Assembly (NCBI RefSeq): GCF_008831285.2
Contig: NC_045142.1
Span: forward strand, 19,409,354 to 19,473,353
Length of the DNA: 64,000 nt
DNA from: Nymphaea colorata
Lineage: Eukaryota; Streptophyta; Magnoliopsida; Nymphaeales; Nymphaeaceae
Reading direction: 5' to 3'
In this document: positions 56,490 through 64,000 of the stretch, one piece after another
Layout: each line of letters starts with the position of its first letter
How positions within the stretch are numbered: position 1 is the stretch's first letter
Translations under genes and position numbers: made by a program
The notes under the pieces: generated by a model
What the model saw: only the letters and a program-made list of their open reading frames with translations
Told to the model about the DNA's origin: nothing
The model's database searches: none

Positions 56490-59029
56490 CTGATCATGCT
56501 GAGCCTTATTGATCTTCTGTTTCTATTTATCTTAATTTTTCTTGAAATATTAAAAATAAATCAGCTTTTACCCTTGAAAAAATGTTGGCATTTTGAGCAT
56601 TGGTGCTTCTAATGTTGGGTAACCTAGCTATAAGATAGATTTCTCATGGGAAATTGTCATGGTAAAGAAAGTAAATGTTTAGGTGGAAGCAACAAAGAAA
56701 AAAGGAGGATAAAGGTATTAGGACCAACCACACGCCAAAAATGCATTGGTGATGATTAGTTGCATGGCCGTGGTTTTTAACGAAGAAGTATACCTTTTGC
56801 AACATTTTTTGTAGCACAAAATTTAAAAAAAAAAAATCATCTAAACAAAGACCACCCGGGTAAGGGATGAAAACCTGGCCTCCTCAATTCATCTTAAAAA
56901 GTGTTTCAAACAAAATATGAACCTTTTAATGTGTTTATAAACACTAATTTAATATAAATCATGATTTAGTTCCAGCAAATTTAGTAAAAAATTTTGATCT
57001 TCATACTACCAAAATTTTGATACCATAAGAGCCATTCATTTTTTATTACTAAAAAAAATTATTTAAGTACAAATTACAAAAATTAATTTCAGTAGTTTGG
57101 TTTTTGTCTCTTACTCAAATAGTCTATATATGTGTCTGTGTGTGTGCTTCCTTCTTCTTTTAAGGAAGACCTATCCAAAAGAGAATCTAGTGCCTCTTGG
57201 TCATGTTGAATATGATGAACCGGCCTCTATTGATATCTTTGCTTTGGAATAAATAAATTAAAATTAAGGTCAGTCGACCGGAATGTGTATTATCCATGTA
57301 AGAGATATTCCAATTGAGATGGTCATGATTCTCTCTTCTCTTTCGGAACAAGCACATGTTTGTAGCTCTAGCTCTACTACTGCTAGGGAAAGGAGAAGAA
57401 AGAGGAGCCTCAGCCCTACCACTATTACAGAACTGCTCTCTCTGCACTGCTTTAGGTAGGCTATGTCTTAAGTAGCTCACTCTACATCGAAGCACTACTA
57501 CTATAAGGTAGCTACCTTATAGTATGGTAGCAACGGACCTTATAGCATGGTAGCTATCTCATTTTTGAAACTTCCAACCATAGGCGTTTGGTGCTCTTTG
57601 ATATCTCTAATATTCTGGGTACGAATCTCCTATCCAAATCATTTATTATCCATAATTTAATTCATCTCCAGATCTAGATCGATGTCTGATCATGGCCTAA
57701 GTAATTTTACATCCAGATCTACGATCCATTTCTTTAAAGCCAATTCACGGATCTAAATCATTTAAATTCAATTCAAAATTACAAGCAAATTCAAGTAAAT
57801 CAAGTTTCAGTTCAATGTATTTCAAAAGATTTCAAATTAAATGCAAGATGTGCAAATGATTCTCAAAATCATATTAACAGGCTTCATAATTGGATCTTAA
57901 ATGAATTCCTAGATGATTTTTAAGTTAATTTCAAGGAGGTTTCCAAATGAACTATCAAATATTTTCAAATTATTTTCAATCAATTTCAAGAGTTTTATAA
58001 GATTTTCAAATCAATTTCAAGGGATTCCTGGTTAGCTTTTGAAGTGATTTCGGAGTCAATTTACTGAAATATTCAAGGGATGCTCAATCAATTTAAAACA
58101 ATTTCATCGATTTAAAATGTGCAAATTCAAGGAAATTTCAAGCTGATTTTAAAGGCCAACTTCAATCAATTTTCAAATCAAATATACATCTATAAATTTG
58201 AAAATTCCCATTTCACCCCTTGGTTCCATTGTTGTGCACTCTCCTTCCCTCTCTGTCTCCCTCATTTCTTTATTTCCCACCCCTTGTCAAATGCGGAGAA
58301 AGGTCCCTCCCTACGGCCAGGCACATCTTGGGACACTCTAGGCCCAAAGGAAAGGATTGGCAGTAGAAGTAGATACAATTACCAGCTCTTACTAAGTGGC
58401 GGCCAAAGTTTCTTCTCCCCCCTTCACACACCCACCCCCCAAAAAAAAAATTAATATGCCTGCATATATATGAATTTATCCATATTGCAGTGCATATATA
58501 TTAATTAAAAATAAAAATATAGAGAATTTTTTTTTGTAAAATTCAAATTTTAGTATTCCGGTACATGTGAACAAGATCTAAATCTTTTGGATTCAATTAC
58601 ATATGACTTGGGTTTGAGATACAAATAAAGGTCCAAACCATAACAAAATGCCTCAAAAAACTCTAAGCAATACTTTTGAACACAAGGTTTTCCACAAAGC
58701 ACTCTTGAGCCAATCATACTTCCGATCTGAGTTTGGTCCTACGTCATTTTCCCATGATTTAGCATGAACAAGCAACACTGAACCTACAACAACACACCTA
58801 TCTGATTTTGGAATGATAAATTTAACCCTTCTTGCTTTCTTCTCTCTCAAATGCTGAGGGCTATCATGTTATAAGAAGCAAAAAACTCAGGTAGTTGCAA
58901 TAGGACTTGGTTTTCAGATTCATAGATACCTTGCAGTTTCACAGAGCACCCTCACAAGCAAGCATAAGAAGAAAAGAGGCATGTTAAAAACTGAGAACAA
59001 AATTCAGTTAACTGCCATTTTATCTATTA
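54179..59029. other. Repeat-rich spacer without supported genes
   Basis: It contains a run of about 14 C followed by GGG near 54512-54527. (TA)n tracts lie at 54555-54598 and 56399-56487. A three-unit tandem repeat occurs at 55028-55250 (see separate entry). Long TTTCAAAT-type AT-rich DNA fills 57760-58200. A minus-strand frame at 57187-57495 has basic stretches but no motif I recognise. No RNA gene is seen. Confidence 0.5.
55010..55279 (+). other. Open frame made of in-frame tandem repeats (hydrophobic)
   Basis: DNA units start at 55028, 55100 and 55178 (lengths 72 and 78 bp, both multiples of three). Each encodes L-S-G-S-V-V-D-I-Y-S-I-V-C-M-T-F-T followed by I-M-L-L-Y-(V/I). The frame begins M-A-R-N-N-L and has 89 codons. 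Repeats of membrane-like peptide are seen; no family is recognised and expression is unproven. It may be only a minisatellite. Confidence 0.3.
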
Positions 59030-59492
59030 TCGCCCTGTTTGGTTGGAGGAAAAGGGAGGGAAAGGGAAGAGAAAGGGAAGGAAAAGGAATAGAATGCTCA
59101 ATCCCTCCCTTTCCTTTCTTTTCCATCTCATCCCTCCAACTTTGAAGGGATTGGATTTACACTGCACTCTCCTTTCCTTTCCATCTCATCCCTCCAATTT
59201 TGGAGGGATTGGATTTACACTGCACTCTCCTTTCCTTTCCCTTCCCTCGCAACCAAACAAACTTTCTCCCTTTCCCTCCCCTCGTAGCCAAACAAACTTT
59301 CTCCCTTTCCCTCCCCTTGTAGCTAAACAAACTTTCTCCTTTTTCCTTCCTTTCCTTTCTTTTTAATTAGTCAACCAAACAAAGGAGGGGTTGCTCAATC
59401 CCTCCCTTTCCTTCTTTTCTAATTAGTCAACCAAACAAAGGATGGGTTGCTCAATCCTCTCTTTCCTTCCCTTTCCCTTCAACCAAACAAGA
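59030..59492. mobile_element. Fold-back MITE-like element with internal tandem repeats
   Basis: Ends are inverted copies: CGCCCTGTTTGGTTGGAGG at 59031 and, read inward from the right, CGTCTTGTTTGGTTGAAGG. TAT flanks both ends (possible 3-bp target duplication). Inside are a 58-bp unit twice (59123, 59181), a 35-bp unit three times (59253, 59288, 59323) and a 56-bp unit twice (59365, 59421). CTGTTTGGTT ends are common among plant Tourist- and hAT-type MITEs; the superfamily is not certain. Confidence 0.65.
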
Positions 59493-61899
59493 CGTATAAG
59501 TAAACCTTGTAGTTGTAGAACATTCAACCAGATAAATGTGTTCAAAAGGGACTAATGCTAAATTTCTTTCACAAACGGACTCAGTTGTCAACTTCTTCCT
59601 CTAAGACTGTAAAGAGTGGTGTTTTAGGGCAGGCTGGGCTTGATCAGGGGAAGAGGAAGGCCCAACGCTGGCTCTCCCTCTTCATCCCTTATACTATTGG
59701 GGTTGATGCAGAGGAATAGGAGGCAGAAGAAGAAGGGGCGGAGGCTGAGGAATAGTCGGAGGTTGATGGCGGCAGAGGGAAGAAGGCAACACAATGCAGG
59801 TAGCTGCCTTCCCTCTTCCCATTTTCCTTTTTTCTCTCAGCCTCTCCCACTTGTCGTTCTCTGCTCTTCTCCCTCTCTGTCCCGAGTCCTCTCACCTTCA
59901 TGTCTCTCGTCGTCCCTTGCCCTCTACTCTCTCTCCCACCAGCCTCCTCTCACCCTTAGTGTCTCACTCTCATTCTTTCACTATGTCCCCCCCCCCCCCC
60001 AGTCAACCACTCTCTCACGCACGCTCTTCCTTTCGTCTGTTTTTGCTTTTCTCGCCCCTATTTGTCTCTCTCTCCCGCGTTTCTCTACTCAGCCAAACCC
60101 TCTCCCTCTCAACCAAATGCTTTCTTCTTATTAGATTTCTCTTACTTTCTCTTTTTTTTTCATTTTCACCATCTTTGAAGTTGTTGGGTTGGATTATAGC
60201 TAGGGAATATGTCTTTCCCCTCATAACAGCAGCAAATAAAAGGTGTTGGAGGTGACAATAGCACATACTCTTAGCCATTTGGGGATCAGCCGAGCATTTG
60301 GGGGTGGCTGCCGGGGATAATATAGCAGCTGGGACTCTAAAAGAGGGGTAAGCGAGGCCTAATCGAGCCTATTCTGTCTAATGTTTTCCTTAAGTGCATT
60401 AATAATTATTATTTGATCATACTAAATGCCAAATTGAATGATTTAAGATACACAATAGAGATTTTTTATGTGGGAGAAGGTCTAGGACTGTTTTGGAGGT
60501 GGACGGTGATGATCTATGTATATTTTGTTGGATGTTACGATGCATGTGGGGAGGAAGAACCGATGTTGCTTTGTAGGTTAAATTTATGGCTTGAAGGAAA
60601 GACAACATATTGAAGTTATTAGGATCCGAATGTACATAAGGGTGCAAAGGAAACACCCTTTTCAAGGTGATTTGTTTGATATATACTATTGCTAGTGAAA
60701 TAGTACAGTATCATCTTTGGATTGCCAATGGTGATGCCTCAACAGGGTGTTAGGTGTCTATTGAGGGTCCAATTTATTGATGATGCGCCGAAGGATGCAT
60801 GTGGGAAGGTCCACACTTAATAACCTCGAAAATATGAGAAAAACTTATTAGAGGGCTCTATGGACCGATTCTACCTTTTGGCATCCTTTTGAGTTGATGA
60901 CCTGTGTCTCAGTGGTCCCATTTCTTTCCTAAACAGACTTTGGAGCGAAAGGAATGAAAAACTTATTGCTTTGAAATTTTACAGGTGCACAGGGTTCGTC
61001 GAATAGACTTTGAGTGATAAGATTCAGGGCTCGAGGTGATTTTGGATGTTTGTGGCAATGCACGATAGGTATGACTGCATTCTAGGAAAACCCCTACCTA
61101 GGGCCAAATATAGTGTGTGTATGCTTTTTAGGATTGTTGAATCCTATGATTGTGTTTGTTGAATGATGTGTGATATAACATGTTTCTTCTCACATGAATG
61201 TATGTATGTGATTAAATAATTATGAGATTGATTGATTGTTTAAAATTATTATGCGATGGCATATGCATGCTAGAAATTATAACTATTTAGGACTACAATA
61301 ATGGATCTCAATATATAATTATTTACTTTGGATCATTATCTAGTTCAGTCAGTTCAGTTTGAATCACAATATTTGATCTTAACGACAAAACCCATGAAAC
61401 CTTTGAATTGGATCTTAATTTGAATTCAATTTGGATCAACAAATTCCTAGATTGTCGCTTGGATCATCCACATGACCTTGGAGCTTTACATCTGAATTAA
61501 GTTTTTGTAATTGGGTCAATCAAATATTTAGGAATCGAGTGTGAATTAGAATTTGATTTTTATCAACTGGTTTTCAGTATAAACATTGGTATGAGCTTAG
61601 ATCCAATCATGAACCATGCTTGGATCACAATTTTAGATCCTTGAATAAATTCAGACATAAATGGGATTAAATGCTAAGGTCAAATCCCAAAGTATTTAAT
61701 CCAGATGCTTAAAACCTTAGAAACCAGGTCTTGGCCATGTGTGATTTACTTTTCATGCATCATTTTATACTTAGCTCCTCATTTTTCATGGATCAATGAT
61801 GAGTCGTACATGAGCCAAGTCTCAACTTAAATTTTTCCAGTTTGGAAGTCCTATTTTAAACTATCCAATTAGATTTTAAAATTCGCATTATTGCAAATT
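59493..61899. other. Spacer, partly C/T-rich
   Basis: The C/T-rich tract 59790-60175 includes a poly-C run at about 59988-60000 and CTCTCTCCC words. It gives long Ser/Pro/Leu frames that are composition artefacts. The remainder is AT-rich. The right part may belong to the upstream LTR of the gypsy-like element, whose start I could not locate. No gene is supported. Confidence 0.45.
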
Positions 61900-62165
61900 G
61901 AGGGCACATTTGCTTTCTTAGGATTTGGAGAACATCTATTTCACAGATATTAGAACATAAAGTCTAGTCTTTGGTATGATTACCCCTAGTAAAGGTGCTA
62001 GAAACGATCGAACCTTCTACTGATAGGTCAAGTCTCATCTTGCAGATTTTTGCACATAGAAAGTGGAAGTAAGTACATGTAACAAATCACATCTACAAAT
62101 GGCCTGCATACAAGATTAAGAAATTTTTCATGTAAACGGAAGTGGCGACTGTGATGAGACCTGTC
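61900..62165 (+). mobile_element. Gypsy-like LTR 3' part and primer-site region
   Basis: TGATTACCCCTAGTAAAGG at 61978 matches the core of the LTRs at 20418-21474 and 24980-25221. At about 62135-62150 the sequence AAGTGGCGACTGTGATGAG resembles the TGGCGACTC(T)GCTGGGGA stretch found just after the 5' LTR of many plant gypsy elements. Together with the gag trace downstream this suggests a 5' LTR and leader. The LTR start is unresolved. Confidence 0.45.
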
Positions 62166-63708
62166 ACTATTTGACAAAAACAAGTGTGCTAAACTTATAA
62201 AACTTGGATGACATCCCACCCATAGAGCCACTTAAGTGTCCTCATGATTTAATATATGTGTTTCTTGTATGCACTAGGACTTAGAATTGAGAGGAATTTA
62301 TTATGTTCACTTAGAATTTAATGTACATACAAACCCTCTCAATTTAAGCATTGATTGGAAAGTTGGTTGCTCTCTTGATTTCAATCCCCTTCTTAAGAAA
62401 CATTACATTGGAGCCATCAATTGTGGATGTGCTCATGTATTTCCAAATTTACCTTCACCTCTATGTGCTAGTCATGGCTTTATGAAATACTCATTGCATG
62501 CATTAGCTCAGGGTGGTTTAACGGATGGACCGACCTACTGGAGGGAGGTATTTGCCCTCTCTCACCCGCACTAAGGTAGTATCTTCAGATAGTGGAAAGT
62601 GATCAAGGAGAATGGAGAGCCCATGTCTTTAGAATGTATTTGGAGGAGTTTGTGCCACATATATTAGACTACTCATTCAAGTATATAAGCATATCTCATA
62701 TATGGAACTGCTGACTCAAGTCTTCACAGACTTAGTTTAGGTGACCAAACCAAATTTTGGAATAATAACATAATAGAGCCATGTCATTACAAAATTTTGT
62801 TTGAGCACATCTGTGTATTGCATGTTTTATTGATTTCTTATTTCCATACATAATTTCTTGCATTAAAAATTGGACATGAGTGTCAAAAGGGCCTCCATTT
62901 TCTCTTGTCTCAACCGGCCAGGATTTGCACAACTTTTTAGTCATTTTAATCATATATAGTGCATTTCTTGTGCCTGACCTGGGTCAAATGTTTCTCATAT
63001 TATTAATACCTTCTATTGGGTCGACCCAGGTAGGCATGTCTCTTCACCAAGTCTAATCACCACCCTATTGTGATTTCTTACATGTCTGCCTATCCTCCTA
63101 TAGTGCCATTGAACTTGGTTATGTCAAAAACTTTTGTACAAATATTGGATGTCTTTTGTTGTAATATTCCCATCATCTTGATATTTTCTATATTTCTAAT
63201 ATTCTTTATGTTCATTTCTCATCATGGTATTTCTATTTCCTTGAACTTACATATCATTTCACAAGCATTAGCAATAACAAGTTGTCATACTGCCCCCGAC
63301 CCATGTGTCATCCATTCTTTAATCTCATCTTGTGATCAATCATGATCCATGGTTTTTGGTTAGTTTCCTTATCTTCCAAGTCTATCAAAATTATGACTTC
63401 AATTACTCTTCTAGAAAATGCTTATCAATATTTAGATTAGAACAAGCATCCAATTTAGCTCATCAAAATGAAAAAGAGAGATATGTGAAGAGAAGATGTT
63501 GCCAAGGTACTTGGTGAACCAATTCACAAAGAGCCAAAAAGATCTAACATCATATGAAGTCTTCTGGACCAAGCTGGGGAGCAAGAACCAGCTAGAAAAC
63601 CAAAGTTGTTCAAAAGAATTTAGCAGAATTCTATTTCCAAAGAAGCTCATTTTCCAAATCTTTTCAATGCCAATGACAAATGAACAAGGAAAGAAATTTA
63701 GTTAAGAA
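62166..63708 (+). mobile_element. Probable leader / degraded gag 5' region of the gypsy-like element
   Basis: The frames at 62287-62574, 63070-63345 and 63496-63705 are short and match no domain I can name. Their place between a primer-site-like stretch and a gag end suggests retrotransposon leader or eroded gag. No capsid-type motif can be read with confidence. Confidence 0.35.
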
Positions 63709-64000
63709 ATGTGGATCAGTGCCACTAGATTTGTAGAGCTAAGAGACCTGACCAAGAAAAAAACTAAGGACAAACATCCCAATTGGGTCAAAGGTCACAA
63801 AGTTGCATCATTAATTCAACCCATGGAGGTGACACTAGATCGGGTGTTATCTCGAAAAGTATTGAAGCCCCGAAACCCACCAACAGCTTAGGGCAAACTG
63901 ATGCACCAGTTGTACAAGTAGCATAGAGCAGTAGGACACAACATTGAAGATTGCTTTGTAATAAGACACGTAATCAAAAATTATGTTCATAAGGAATTTT
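63709..64000 (+). pseudogene. Ty3/gypsy gag remnant, truncated by the window end
   Basis: One frame through two TAG stops (about 63889 and 63923) reads V-L-S-R-K-V-L-K-P-R-N-P, then L-Y-K-stop-H-R-A-V-G-H-N-I-E-D-C-F, then R-H-V-I-K-N-Y-V. This fits the C-terminal gag pattern of many plant gypsy elements: L-x-K-G-L-L-K-P, then Y-C-x-Y-H-R-x-x-G-H-(D/N)-T-E-x-C, then L-R-x-x-I. The Cys before Y-H is lost at the stop. The element continues beyond 64,000. Confidence 0.65.

Noticed and set aside
56313-56612. Reading frame with a long Ile-Tyr repeat
   Set aside because: It is a translation of a (TA)n microsatellite.
57187-57495. Minus-strand frame considered as an organelle DNA insertion
   Set aside because: It looked faintly like plant mitochondrial sequence, but I could match no specific gene.
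59640-60255. Plus-strand frames of 164 and 153 codons rich in Ser, Leu and Pro
   Set aside because: They lie in a C/T-rich tract with poly-C and CTCTCTCCC words, and two overlapping frames are equally open.
1-64000. tRNA, rRNA or snRNA genes
   Set aside because: I scanned for cloverleaf box words and conserved rRNA/U-snRNA stretches by eye and found none I could support. A covariance-model search would be needed to exclude them.

Overview
The window is nuclear DNA of a flowering plant. It holds type-I pectin methylesterase (PMEI-PME) genes with a GT-AG intron, FAR1/MULE and hAT transposon remnants, Ulp1-like transposon proteases, Ty3/gypsy pieces and many (TA)n tracts. I cannot name the species.

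The main feature is a dispersed duplication. Copy A runs from about 62 to 20,417 (traces to about 21,510). Copy B runs from about 29,338 to 49,110. The 8.9 kb between them is unrelated repeat-rich DNA. Each copy starts with a complete PMEI-PME gene: A at 566-3012 (554 aa) and B at 29754-32220 (551 aa), about 98.6 % identical in my hand alignment, with all catalytic residues present. Behind each gene lie about 5 kb of similar non-coding DNA, an old hAT-like repeat and a broken fragment resembling a DUF2431/BMT5-like 25S rRNA uridine methyltransferase. Then comes one large Mutator-like element (MULE).

The MULE is the most unusual object. In copy B it seems to span about 37.7-51.8 kb. It carries a FAR1-type transposase (DNA-binding domain, MULE core, SWIM finger) on the plus strand and an Ulp1/C48 protease-like gene on the plus strand. 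A second Ulp1-like gene lies on the minus strand, with a further minus-strand gene ending in a coiled coil. Between them sit two internal satellite-like arrays (periods about 218 and 170 bp), a roughly 270-bp box present three times and a roughly 120-bp motif present twice. The whole layout is present in both copies. The transposase was already dead before the duplication: the first catalytic Asp is replaced and premature stops are shared. After the duplication the copies decayed differently.

Later insertions mark the two copies. A 961-bp hAT-like element with an 8-bp target duplication sits in copy A, and copy B keeps the empty site. A probable solo LTR interrupts the copy A MULE exactly where homology to B ends. 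Two further hAT-like elements lie at 21,547-23,053 and 53,055-54,170; the latter holds what looks like a transposase C-terminal tail. The right end has a fold-back MITE and the 5' part of a Ty3/gypsy element whose gag remnant runs off the window.

Only the two PME genes look functional. Everything else is transposon-derived, pseudogenic or unrecognised. All alignments, identities and periods were done by eye.
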